This document shows positions 26,330-38,800 of a stretch of 64,000 bases of DNA, in pieces. The notes under the pieces were generated by a model. That model was not told the DNA's origin. It made no database searches and saw only the letters and a list, made by a program, of their open reading frames with translations. The position numbers and the translations under genes are program-made. Within the stretch, counting starts at the first letter, position 1; each line of letters starts with the position of its first letter. The stretch comes from Roseiflexus castenholzii DSM 13941. GTDB lineage: Bacteria; Chloroflexota; Chloroflexia; Chloroflexales; Roseiflexaceae. The stretch covers positions 4,815,001 through 4,879,000 of the forward strand of contig NC_009767.1 of NCBI RefSeq assembly GCF_000017805.1. Direction: 5' to 3'.

Positions 26330-26355
26330 GTAGCACAGGATTAATCCCGTGCTAC
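26330..26355. repeat. REP palindrome 3, upstream flank of the RAYT gene
   Basis: GTAGCACAGGAT / ATCCCGTGCTAC with central TA and one arm mismatch. Overlaps the 5' side of the RAYT ribosome-binding region. Confidence 0.9.
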
Positions 26356-26529
26356 GGCGTGCGCTTTGAGTTCACAAATGCCGATCTCTTCCGTAGCCGT
26401 TCTTTTCGGATGCGGTCACGTGTGTGATGACATTGTAGGCATATCCTGCGTTGCGTCAAGTCCGAATGAGCGAGAGCATTATTGTTCCTTCTTCCTCCTG
26501 ACGTTTTCCTGACGCCCCTTATGTACACT

Positions 26530-26555
26530 GTAGTACAGGATTAATCCTGTGCTAC
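26530..26555. repeat. REP palindrome 4
   Basis: GTAGTACAGGAT / ATCCTGTGCTAC with central TA. Lies directly before the small ORF at 26565. Confidence 0.85.
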
Positions 26556-26564
26556 GGAGGTCCG

Positions 26565-26810
26565 ATGCCGGCTGACGGTGTTTCATCTCACTACACGTCT
26601 TACCTGTTGCGCGTGTGGCGCGTCTGCGAGCAGGGCCGGATGACCTGCCGCGCGCTGTTGGAGAACGTGACCACGGGCGAGCGCGTGGGGTTCGGCGATC
26701 TGGACGGGCTGCTGGTCTTTTTGGAGAAGCAAACGCCGGACACCTGTAACGAAGTAGCACAGCATGAATCCTATGCCACCGGGACGGATAACGGAGGCCA
26801 AGATGCATAA
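26565..26810 (+). CDS. Small conserved-type protein of 81 residues
   Basis: SHYTSYLLRVWRVCEQGRMT, RALLENVTTGERVGFGDLDG and LLVFLEKQ form the whole recognisable part. Similar short proteins (YLLRLWR...TGERxGFxxLExLxxFL) are common in Chloroflexota, but I know no function. It starts 10 bp after REP 4, and GCTACGGAGGTCC supplies the ribosome-binding site. Its tail, from about residue 62, is encoded by a degenerate REP (26754-26779). It overlaps the giant-protein start by 8 bp, so the two are probably co-transcribed and translationally coupled. Confidence 0.65.
   Translation: MPADGVSSHYTSYLLRVWRVCEQGRMTCRALLENVTTGERVGFGDLDGLLVFLEKQTPDTCNEVAQHESYATGTDNGGQDA
26754..26779. repeat. REP palindrome 5, degenerate
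   Basis: GTAGCACAGCAT / ATCCTATGCCAC with central GA. Encodes part of the tail of the 81-residue protein and lies 24 bp before the giant gene. Confidence 0.6.
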
Positions 26811-29800
26811 AAAACTAACCCTGATCATTGTGTTGATGATCGCCCTTCTCGGCGTGGGCGCACACCGCACGGCACGGGGGTCCTCACCCACCCCCTCCCT
26901 AGCGGATGCGCAGCGCCAATGGGACGCCGTGGAATACTACCGTTTTTCCGCCACGCTGGATCAGGAGCGCATCCCCATCGCCGATGTGACCACCGTCGGA
27001 CAGGTGGGGCAGCGACACCGCTTTTACCTTTCCGGCCAATCCTGGCCCGCCGAGCAGCGAATGGAGGCCAGCCTCTGGACGCAGGGCGGCAATCTGCTCA
27101 CCGGCGAGGGTAAGATAGACCTGCGCCTGGAAAACGGCCACACTTGGATCCGCACCGATGGGGAGTGGGAGCCGCTGGACGATTTCAGCGCCGCCTTTGC
27201 CCCGCAGGGCGACTGGCTGGCCCTGCTGACGGCGGCGCAGGAGACCATCGTGCCGGAGGGTAGGGGCGAAGAGGACGAAGAGGACGAAGCGGCGCTTCAC
27301 CCCTACACCCGCCACCCGTATCGTCTGGACGGCGCGCGCCTGGCCCGCGCGCTGCAAGAATGGACCGTCGCCGCCCTGACCGCCCGCGGCGAACTGCCGC
27401 CCGGCGCGGAGGTTGAACTTCCCGCCGCTTTTCGGAACATCGCGGGGATGGGCGAACTGTGGGTGGATGAGCAGGGCCTTCCCGTGCGTAACACGCTCAC
27501 CTACGACCTGCCCGGCGAGAACGGCGGGATGACGCGCCTGACGATGCAGGTGGATTTCAGCGATGTGCGCCTGGCCGCGTCACCGGTGGCACGGGCGTTG
27601 GGCGTGGCCCGCCTGCCCACCGCGCCGGAAGTGGGGACGTGCGCGCTGTCGGTCGCACTGGTTGCGCTGGGCGCACTGGTCGTGGCGCGCAGAGGACGCT
27701 CGCCCCGCATCCGCACGGTGGTGAGCGTGCTGGTCATCACCAGCACCCTGTTCGGCCCGCTGGCGCAATCGGAGCGCGCCGTGGCCGCCGCCGAACGCCG
27801 GCAGGCGACGCAAGCCCGTCAGCAGGCGCAACAGGCCCGCGCCGAGGCGATGACCGCCTTGCAAGAGACGCTGGCCGAACCCTCCCCTGCCGGCAGGTTG
27901 GCCGTGGCGGGCATCTCGCCGTTAGAGTCCGCTCGCTCTGCCGCTCTCGCGCTCTCATCCTTTCCCGCTCTCCCATTCTCCCCCTCTCCCCTTGAGCAGC
28001 AGAATCCCAACGGCGATGACGACGGCGACGGGCTGACCAACGCTGAGGAAGAACGCCTGGGGACGCTGTCCATCACCGTGGATAGGGACGAGGACGGCAT
28101 CCCCGACGGGCGCGACAGCGACAACGATGGCATCTCCGACTATGACGAGGTGACCGGCTTTTTCTACAACGGGCGCTGGTGGTACGGCGATCCGCTGCTG
28201 ACCGATACGAACAACGACGGCCTGCCCGATGGGCTGGAATGGGGCGTGGACACCGACAACGATGGCACGCCTGACCTCTACGACGACGACAACGACGGCG
28301 ACGGCGTGCCCGACCGCTACGACCTGTCGCCCTTCTCCAAGCAGACGACGGTCTTTTCACAGACCAACCCCCTGGCGTTCAGCGTTGCCAACGTCACTGC
28401 CGGCAAATACCTCTACGTGGAGTATCAACTGCGCCCCACCAACCCCAATCACCTGTGGTACGCCCTCACCACGCGCGACTGGCCGCGCGATGAGGATGGG
28501 CAGATGCAGGACCGCGACGGCAAAACTTTCCAGAACGTGAACCCCAACTCGACGCGCCCGCAGGACGCCTATGGCGACGTGCGCCTGGCGCCGATGCTGG
28601 AGATTCATATCCCCGGCACGCCCAGCCAACTGGTCACCACCAACAACCCCTCCTTCAACCTGACGTTGCGCGAATACACCGACCCGCGCTTCCGCGTTGG
28701 CACGCCCTTCACCGGCACGGTGACGCTAACGCGCAGCAATGGGGGCGAAGTGCAAGTGAACGGGACCGTCTCGCGTGCGGGCTACGGCGGCGGCGTGGCA
28801 CACGAGCTGGCCCTCTACAGCGGGACGTGCGAACGACCCGAAACCCGGCTAGCGGACCTGCCCGTGGAAGGGACAGAGGTGAACCGCGCGTTCAACAGCG
28901 CCGATATCCGCTTTGACAGCCTGTTCGGTGAACCGCGCGCGTTGCTGTTCTACGAAGATTTTTGGAACAATTTTAACCCGCGCCATCTCAACGCCAACTA
29001 TGCCTGCGCCGACATCCCCGCCCTGCTGCCCTTTGAGAGCACGCCCGCGCAGATGGCCAATCTGAACTTTTATCAGCAATATGGCATTGGGGTCAACGGC
29101 CTGGGGGTGGGGAAGGGGCGCTCGGTCTATGTGCCCCTGCAACTGATCAGCGATCCGACGACCGGCGCGCAGATGGCCTTTCAGGCGCGGATGATCTACC
29201 GTCCCCAGGGCGGGACATGGGGCGCGCCGCATCAGGTGCGCCTGGTGTGGGCCGTGATCGGCCTGAATGACTCGTGCAACGACAGCGACTGTACCTACAA
29301 CGAGACGCAGGTGCTGATGGTCTATCCCGACGCCTGGCAGTTGACCGGCCTGAACGTGCGCGAGGATCACGGCGTGGATGCGGCCATCATCTACGAAGAC
29401 CCGGCGGTGGACCCCGACCGCGCCGATGACCGCGAACTGACGCTGCTGACGATGGGGTTGGAGGAGGGCTTCCTCTCCGGGCGGGATTGCACGCTCACGG
29501 CCACGGGCGCGTGCCAGAGTGACGGACAACGCGACATCACCGTGGGGGAAATCTATCGCCGCTTTGACCGCGACACCAACGGGCCTTACAACGAAACGCG
29601 GCAATGGGCCATTACCGACACGCTTCAGGTGGAAACGCACACCTACGCGCACCTGGACGCGGCGCTGGAGGCGCTGGCCAGCACAGACGTAGCAGCGGCG
29701 CTGTCCGCTTTTGACGCCTATCGCCCGATCACCCCCACGCTTTTGTTTGCCACCGAGGAGCGTTTCCGCCTCATCAACCTGCAAAGCACGGCCCTACCCA

Positions 29801-32800
29801 CCGAGACGCAGGCGGTGAATTGGAATGGCGCGCAGGTGACGGTGGATTTCGCCAGCCCGTCGGTCAACGCCGTGCGCGTCCACGCCGGCCTCAAGTGGGC
29901 ACCCTATCGCTACAACGCCGCGCAAGCCGCCTGGCAGACCGTCTCCGTGGAGGATTACTGGCAGGAAATCGAGCGGCGCTATCCGGCAGCGACCCTCATC
30001 GAGCCGGACGAGACGCAGCGCGAGGCCGAAGGCAAGCAATTCATCTATCAGTTGTACTATCTGGCGCTCTACAAAGGCGTGGTGCAACTGGTGCAGGTGG
30101 GCGATCAGATCGTGCGCTACACCTTTGCCGCCGATACCGGCATTGTCGCCAGGATCATCAAACTCAGCGGGACGGCGTCCAGCGCGCTGCTCTCGGTGAC
30201 GACCAAAATCGGGAAATTGCTCGTCGAGGAAATCGGGCCACTGGTCAAAGTCAATTTTGTCTCCGCCTTCCGGGTGTTTGGCGACCTCAAAACGGCGCTG
30301 ACCAAGGCTGCGACGGAAACGGCGCGCGACCTGGCGCGTGGCGTGGTCAGCAAGGTGCAGGATGCGCTGGGGACGCTGGGCGCCAAACTCAGAGCGCTCT
30401 CACTCTTCAAGGGTCTGGTCATCGTCGGCGCCGTGCTGGTAGTGGTGTTCATCCTGGTGACGGTCGCCGCCGTGTTCATCACCTCATTCATCGCCGCCCA
30501 ACTCGGCGGCCCAACGTGGACCAAAGTGGTCGCCGGTGTTGGCCTTTCGCTGATCACTTCTGTGGTCTATATGCTCATCAAGAACGTCTCGCTGCTGATT
30601 CAAATCGGCAAGATGCTCTACGCCATCTATAAAACGCATCAAATCATCGCCTCGCTGACCAGATTCGCCACGGCGGCCTTTGCCATCACCAAAGCGATGC
30701 TGGTGCTGGAAGTGATCGGGTTGATCCTGCAAGTCGCCGCGCGCATCGCCTTTCTGCTCTACGTCTACCTGAGCGGGACGGTGGCGATTAGTAGCGTCGC
30801 CGGCCACATCCTGCTGGCCGAGACGGTCGCCGATATTTTCGTGCTCCTGGTCACCGAGAGCATCCTCCTGGCGTTGATCATCGCCGGCCTGGGAGCCGGC
30901 CCGCAGGGCTGGATTTTCGGCGCCATTCTGGCGGTCATCGGGATTGGGCTGTCTGTGCTGGCGCTCATTGACCTGGTCGCCACTGCCCTGTGTCAGACCG
31001 GCGTGTGGGAGGCAGCCTGCCATTTCAGCATCGCCGGTTCCATCAACTCGTTCCTGCGGCGCGCCTTTTACCGCGTCGGCGTGGTGACCGAAACCGGCAA
31101 CGACCTGTTGAACATTCGCGGCATTGACCTGTTGCCCGTCGGCGGCGCGCAGCCGATGTTGACAGGCGGCAGCGCCGTCATACCAAGCCTGCACCTGCGC
31201 CACTGGGCCAAGACGCCGCGCTATGAAGATGTCAGCGAGATTTTATTCCACGAATACCTGGCCTCCGCGCCCAACGAGACCACGCAGCGCGGCGTCGCCC
31301 TGCGCTATGCGTTAGGGCCGTTCATCCAAAACGTCGGTCAGGCGCAGTTGAACGAGATGAGGAACACGTGGGGCGACTGGCATAGTTTCGGCCAGGCAGA
31401 GTACACCCGCGAGGTGCGCTATAACGATTGGCGCACCACTACGTATCGCCTGTACGCCCTGCGCGCCGACCGTGTCATCGCCAGCACGCAGGCGATCCAA
31501 CTGACCACCGGCCTCAACCGCCAGCACGGGCTATGGCTCTCCACTGCTTTCGCCCTGCCCACTGCCGAGTGCTGGCTCTCTACCGAGACGCAGGCCAATT
31601 GCAGCATCAATCAGATGCAGGCCAATCAGGATTTCCCTATCAACCTGGTGCTGGATGTCCTGCCACCCACGCTGGACGAATTTGTGGCCTGGACCTGGGA
31701 CCCCCACCTGCCGCCTCTGCGCGATGGCGACGGCGACGGCCTGCTCGCGGCGGCGCGCGGCGGCAACGACCCGAACGACGCGCTGTGGGATAGCGACGGC
31801 GACGGCATCTCCGACCTGATCGAACTGCGCTGGCAGCAGAGCGGCTCGCCAATTTCGCCGACCGCCGCCGACACCGATGGAGACGGCCTGAGCGACGCCG
31901 AGGAACTACGCCTGGGCGCCGATCTGACCCGCGCCGACACCGACGGCGACGGCCTGACCGATTTCGAAGAGGTGCGGGGTTGGACATTCACCTACAGCAC
32001 GAACCCCACGCGGACCACGCTCGTCACCTCCAACCCGCTGATCGCCGACAGCGACGGTGACGGCATTAGCGACCGGCTGGAGCGCACGCTGCACCTGAGC
32101 GACCCGGCGGCCTACCCCTTCCACCCGCAGGTCTACAATCCCTTTGGCCTGGCGGTTACGCTGGCCCACAACGACGCCGACGGTTACCTGGCGCGCGGTC
32201 AGTCCCTCGCCATCACGGCCACCGTGCGCAACACGATGGATCAGATCGCGGCGCAGGGGACGTTCACCCTCACCCGCCCGACCGACCTGGGCGGCGGCGC
32301 GACGGTCTGGACGTTCGGCAATAACCCCGCTCTGGCGCCGGGCGCGCAAGTGCGGGTCGAGAGCGGCGCGCGCGTGGCCCTTTCCGCCCCCACGCAGGTC
32401 ACGGCGCTGCAGGCCGCCCTGCGCGCCACCGGCATCAACCCCGATGGCAGCCGGCTGCCCGGCGACCTGACCGCCTCGGCAGAGTTGACCGTCACCGTAG
32501 ACGCCGATACGCCCACTGCCGCCATCACCTGGCCGACGGTGCACGCCTACCTGCCCGCTGGGCGGAGCGTGGTCATCGGCGGCACGGCGAGCGACCCGAC
32601 CTCGTACATCGCACGAGTGGAGGCGCGCGCCGACAACGGCGCGTGGCAGACGGCCAACGGGCGGGAACGGTGGAGCGCCGCCGTCCCCATCCCCGCCGCC
32701 GAGGGCATCCACACCCTCTGGGTGCGCGCGACCGACGCCGTGGGCAACGTGCAGTCGGCGGCGTCGCAATCCGAGCAGAGCATTGCCGTTTACGCCGACG

Positions 32801-35800
32801 GCACGCCGCCCTCCGTCAACGCCGTCATCGCGCCGTACACGGTGCTGGCGCCCATCGCGCTGGAGGATGGCCGCCGGCAACTGGTCCTGCGCTTCACCGC
32901 CGCCGACCCGAACCTGCCCGGCTCCATCCCCGGCAGCGGCGTAGATAGCGTGGAGATGGACCTGCGTCCGTACAGCGCCGGCTGGCAGGCAGCGACCCGG
33001 ATCGGCAGCGAGTGGGTGGTCACCTACACCCTGACCCTGCCCGCCGCAGACGCCGACGGCCTGCCACTCCTGGAGCCGAACGGCGTCTACACCGCGCTGG
33101 TGCGCGCCGCCGATACGGTGGGCAATGTCTCCGACGCCTTTGCCTTCGCCTATCAGGTGGACGGCACGGCCCCGCGCGTGGAGGTACAGCAACCGCCGCG
33201 CAGCGAAGTGACCGTCATCTCGGATACGCTGGTGCTCTACCCGCCGCCACAGCCCATCACCGGCAGTCTGCCCTTCACCGGCACGGTTTATGAAATGGGA
33301 GACGTGCGCAGCGGCGTGCAATCGCTGGACGTGCGCCTGACGCCGGCCGACCTGGGCGTGGCGCCGGGGCTGTGGCGCGGGCGCCTGTACGACCGGAGCG
33401 GCTCGCAAACGACCGTGTACACCGTCACCCCTGAAATTGATGTGGACTGGGGCGTCGGCGCGCCGGCCCCTGGCCTCACTGCCGACCATTTCATCGCCGA
33501 ATGGCAGCAGGAGGCGCTCTTCCGCGTGCCGGGTGTGTACACCTTGACCGTCACCAAAGACGCCGATTCCACCGCCGCGCTGTGGGTGGACGGCGCGCTG
33601 CGCCTGAGCGCGCCCGACGGCCAGACCAGCGCCGTGCTCACGCTGACGCTGGGCGCCGGCGTCCATCCGCTGCGCCTGCGCTACAACGAGGCGACCGGTG
33701 AGGCGCGCCTGCGTTTCCGCGCCGAACTCGCCGAGGCCGACTGGCAGGCCGTCACCCTGGCGCAGAGCGGCGCGGGCGTGCTCGCCACGACCTGGGAATA
33801 CACGCCCTGCGTAGCACAGGATTCATCCTGTGCTATGGAGGGTCTCTACCGGCTGGATGCGCGCGCCGCCGACGTGCTGGGCAATGCGCTGACCGGCGCG
33901 GCCTGGCGCGGCGAGATAGACACCGCCGCGCCGCGCATCGCCCTGGACGTGAGTTACACCGGCGTGGGCAGCACCGCCCAGACCCACTATCGCGTCTGGG
34001 TCAACGACTTTAACCTGGTGGAAGAGGGGCTGCAATCCCCCTGCCCTGGAGGCGCAGCGGCGTTGCGCCCCTACTATTACGACACCGCCTGGTGGCGCGA
34101 AATCTTTGGCGAGACCACCCGTCTCTATCAACTGTACGGCGAGTGCAGCGTGCCCGGCTATGTGACGACGCCGCCGACGGTGACCGCCTACGACCGCTAC
34201 GGCCACGTCGCCACGCTCAGCGCGCCCCCGCCCGAGCCGCCGAACACGCGCGGCCTCTATTGGAACTATAGCCCCAACAACGACGGCGCGCTCTATCGCC
34301 TGGACCTGAACACGGCAGCGCATACGCACCTGCTCGACCTCCTGGCGCTGGGACACAATACCCTCTACAGCTACCAGAATCTCAAAGTACATCCGCACAG
34401 CGAACGGCTGTATGCGGCGCTGCCCACTGCAAGTGATGACCGCATCTGGCGCCTGGGGTTGGACGGCAGCGACCCCGAACAGATCATCACCCGCACCATC
34501 GGCGGCGACATTCGGGCCATCGCCCTCACGCGCGACCATCTCTACTGGCTGGAGGCTGGCGGCACAACGCGGACGTTGCTGCGCGCCAACCTGGACGGCA
34601 GCGACGTAGTCACCCTGACCACTGCGCTGAGCAGCCCGGTGGGACTGGCTGCCGATCCCTTTGCCGGCGTGGTCTTTGTGGCCGAAAACGTCGGCGGGCG
34701 CATCCGCTTCTACGCCGAAAGCGGCGAGAGCGGGTATATGGACCCGATTAAAGAACTGGGGCAGCCCATCGTGCAGATTATGCTGGACAACGGGATGGCC
34801 GTTGACCCACAGGCGCGGATGCTCTATGTGGCCGGCGAGCGCACCGGCAGCGGATCGGGCATCCTGCGCATCCCCTATCCGCCCGCCTGGAGCGGCGCGC
34901 ACACCTACACCGAAGCGACGCTGGTCGTGCCCTCCAACCTCTACCTGGCGCTTGCCAGCCTGGCGGTGGACAGCGGCGGAGGCAAACTCTACTTTGCCAC
35001 GCTGGACGGTAGCGGCCCTTACACGGTCACGCTGCGCCGCGCCAACCTGGACGGCAGCGACCTGGAGACAGTCCATACTGCGCCCGATCACTTGTTCTGG
35101 TCGCTGAGCCTGGATTTGGACATCAACCATCCGCCCACGACCACGGCGCAGATCGTGCAGGTGGCGCACAACACACCGACCACCTTTACGCTGGAGGCGC
35201 GCGATCCCAACGCCAATCCGCTGACTTTTACGCTGCTGGACGGGCCGGAAGGCGAGATAAATCTCGCCGCCACAGCTACCTATACCCCAACCGTCGGGTT
35301 CGCCGGGCAGGATCGCTTCACCTACCGCGTGGAGGACAATCGCGGCGCGGGGGCGACCGGCGAGGTCATCCTGAACGTCTGGCCTGCCGTGCCGGTCTTT
35401 GCCGCCGTCAACGCGCCGGCGGATAACACCATCGTCGCGCCGGGCGCCGTTCCGATCACCGTGAGCGGCTATGCCCTGCACGAGGTCTACAGCCTCACCC
35501 TCAGCATAGACGACACGCCTGCGCAGACCTGGACCTATGGCCCCGGCCTGACCGAAGCGAGCGAAACGCACACCTGGACGGCGGCGGCAGGGCTGCACAC
35601 GCTGCGCGCCCAGGTCCGCGACCGCAACGGCGACACCGCCGAGAGCGCGCCGGTGCGCGTGATCGTGGATGCGACTCCGCCGACGGTCACGGTGGCGCCC
35701 GTAGTCTACACGTCCACGCACGCCCTGTCCGGCTTCAACGCCTTTATGCTCACCGGCAGCGCCGGCGACGACAGCGGCATCGCCCGCGTAGAGGTAGTAG

Positions 35801-38800
35801 AGGAAGGGGCGACCGCAAGGGTCGCCCAACTGGACGCCAACCCCTGCCCGGCGTGCGGGTGGCAGTTGGCGATGACCGCGCCGGCCGGCGCGACGCCGTT
35901 CACCATCACCATCCGTGCCACCGACCTGGCCGGACAAGTGACCATTATTACCCCCACGCTCACCGTGGACCTCTTCCCGCCGGAGCCTGTGACCGTTACC
36001 CTGGCCTACACCGATAGCCTGGGTCAGCGCGTGCCGCTTTCGCGGGCCAACCCGGTGGTCCGCGAAGCAAACCGCCCGCTCATCGTGGAATGGGACGCGG
36101 CCAGCGACGGCAGCGGCATCGAGGGCTACTATGTCGGCTGGACGAGCAGCCCCACGGTCACGGTGGATGCGCAAGGCCTTGCGTCCCTACAGCGCTACGC
36201 GCCCGACGCCCCGCGCCGCCACGAGCAAGTCGTCGGCGAGGCGCAGGTGGCTTACGCCCACCTGGTCATCCGCGACGGGCTGGGCAACGCGCGCGTGCAG
36301 ACCTTTGGGCCGTATCTGGTAGATTCGCCCCTCACGCCCGACCTGATCGGCGCAGCGGCGGACGGCATCTGGTACTCGCACTGGCTGGAAAGCGGCGCAT
36401 CGCTGCTCAGCCGCGAGCGCAGCGGTCAGGGCGTACATCGGCTCTACGGCTCGTGGAACGCCGACGCGCTGCAACTGACCTGGATCGCCGAGGATGGCGA
36501 CTGGGACGTGCATGGCGACCTGTGGTTCTACTTTGACACGCAAGCCGGCGGCACGACGGCCGCCGACCAACCCTATCCGCCTCAGGGATGGCAGGACGCT
36601 GTAGCCGTGACCCTGCCCTTTGAGGCTGACTACCTTGTCCACGTGCGCGATGCGGCCACGGCTGTCATCAAGCAGTGGAACGGCAGCGTGTGGATCACGG
36701 CCACGACAATGTCCACCACAACCCTGCCCACGCCCGCCGGCCCGCCGGTCTACCGCCTGACGAGCGATCAAATCCCGCGCCGCACCGACCTCTATATCCC
36801 GCTGGGCGCGCTGGGCACAAATGCCGGCAAGCCGCTGCAGATCGCGGCCTTTGTCGCCAACGAAGCATACAGCAGCGGCGCGCTGCCCTGCCTGCTCGTC
36901 GGCGCGCCGGACCTCAACCCGCTCAACTGCGCCGCCGACCGGAACCCGCTGGCGCGCGTGGGCGATATTCACGCCCTCACGCTGACGCAAGCCCTGGCCT
37001 TTGACAGCCTGCCGGCCGGCATCCTGCCCAACGCCGGACGCTACAGCGGCGCAGTTCCGTCCATCATTGTGAACGCGCAGCCGCGCGGCGGCGTGGTCGG
37101 CTATCTGCAAAGCGACCGCTACGATGTGCTCACGCCCGGCCAGCCGATTGACGCCGACCTAGACGGCAGCATTGACCATCCCATCACCGGCGTAGCGTCG
37201 GGCGTGGTGGGAAACGGGCAGACGGTGACCTATACCGTCGTGATCCACAACAGCGGCGATGGCGCAATGCCCGGCGTGGTCGTCACCGCCACGGCGCGCG
37301 GGGCGTTGGGGTTTGGCACGCCAACCCCCTACAACCTGGGGACTGTTGCACCGGGCCAGGTGGCAACGCTGACGATTACGGCAACCGTGAACACCGCGCT
37401 CAACCCCAACGCCGCCGAACTGATGCTAACGGTGGACGACGCCACCCATCGGCCCTTTGAGTGGTTCTGGGTGCACCACGCGGTGGACAACGCCCCGCCG
37501 CAGGCGCCGCGCATCGTCGAGCCGCTGCCGGTCAGTTCGCAACTGGGCTGGGCGCTTGCCTTGCCCCTCACCAACACCGTCAGGGGCTGGGTCTATGACG
37601 CTGACGTTGCCCGCCTGCAACTGGAAGCGCAACCCCTGCCGACGGGCAGTCCGCGCACCTTCACCTGTCCCTACGCGGGCGGCTATGCCTGGACGTGCAC
37701 CTGGGACGCCGGCACGGGCAGCGCGCAATTCTTCCGCCTGCGAGCACGCGCACAGGACGCGGCGGATAACTGGAGCGCGTGGAGCGAGCCGATCACCGTC
37801 GCCGTGGACCTCGCCCCGCCGCAGATCGCGCTGGATGCGTACACCGAAAATCTGCTTCAGACTAGCATCTTTGGCGGGCTGAACTGGCCGACGATCAACC
37901 TTTACGGCGTCATCACCGACGACCTGAGCGTGGCCGGCGTGCTGGCCTGCCGCGTGGACGAGGGCGCCGAATCCTGCCAGAGCAATGGGGCGCTCATCCC
38001 CTCGCCGCAGACAAGCGACAACTGGTGGCTGCCCTACACCATCGGCGTGACGGGCGAAGGCGTGACCGAGACGGTGCGCTTTTACGCCGTGGACGGCGCG
38101 GGCAACCGCTCGCAGCCGCTGACGCGCACCCTGCGCGTGGATACACTCGCGCCGCGCCTCACCGTCACGCAGGTCCTCACCGAGGTCTGGCGTGAGGACT
38201 ACACAGGCTGGAGTTTCAATTCCTGGTACTGGAAGCCCATCACCGACGCGGTGCCGGTCTTTACCGGCACGCTGAGCGAAGCGGCGCTGGCCTGGGCCGA
38301 TCTGCGCATCGAACAGCCGGACGGCCGCCTGTGGACGACCGACCTGGTGCGCTTCCCGGACGGACGTTGGCACGGCGTGCCGCAGTTGGACTTTTCCGTG
38401 CCGGGCGTGCACACCATCACCGTGCGCGCTGTGGACCGCGCCGGCAACTGGACGGTGGCCGGGCCGTTCACGCTCCTGGTGAAAAACCGCAACGACGCGC
38501 CGCGCTTCATCACCTGGCCGCCGGATGGGGCGGTGCGGGCCAGCGTGCCGTACACCTACGAGATCATCGCCGATGACGACGACCTGGCCTACGGCGACGC
38601 GCTCACCCTCACCGCGCCGACGCTACCGGGGTGGCTGACGCTGGAGGACCACGGCGACGGTACGGCGACGCTCTCCGGCACGCCCACCAACGCCGACGTG
38701 GGCGACCACGCCGTGGTGCTGCGCGTGACCGACCGGGCCGGGGCATTTACCGAACAGGCTTTCAACATCACCGTGGCAGAGAAGCCGCTACACCATATCT

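Noticed and set aside
33823..36174. A 783-codon minus-strand frame opposite the giant gene
   Set aside because: GC-rich antisense frame without motifs; the plus strand encodes recognisable domains throughout.
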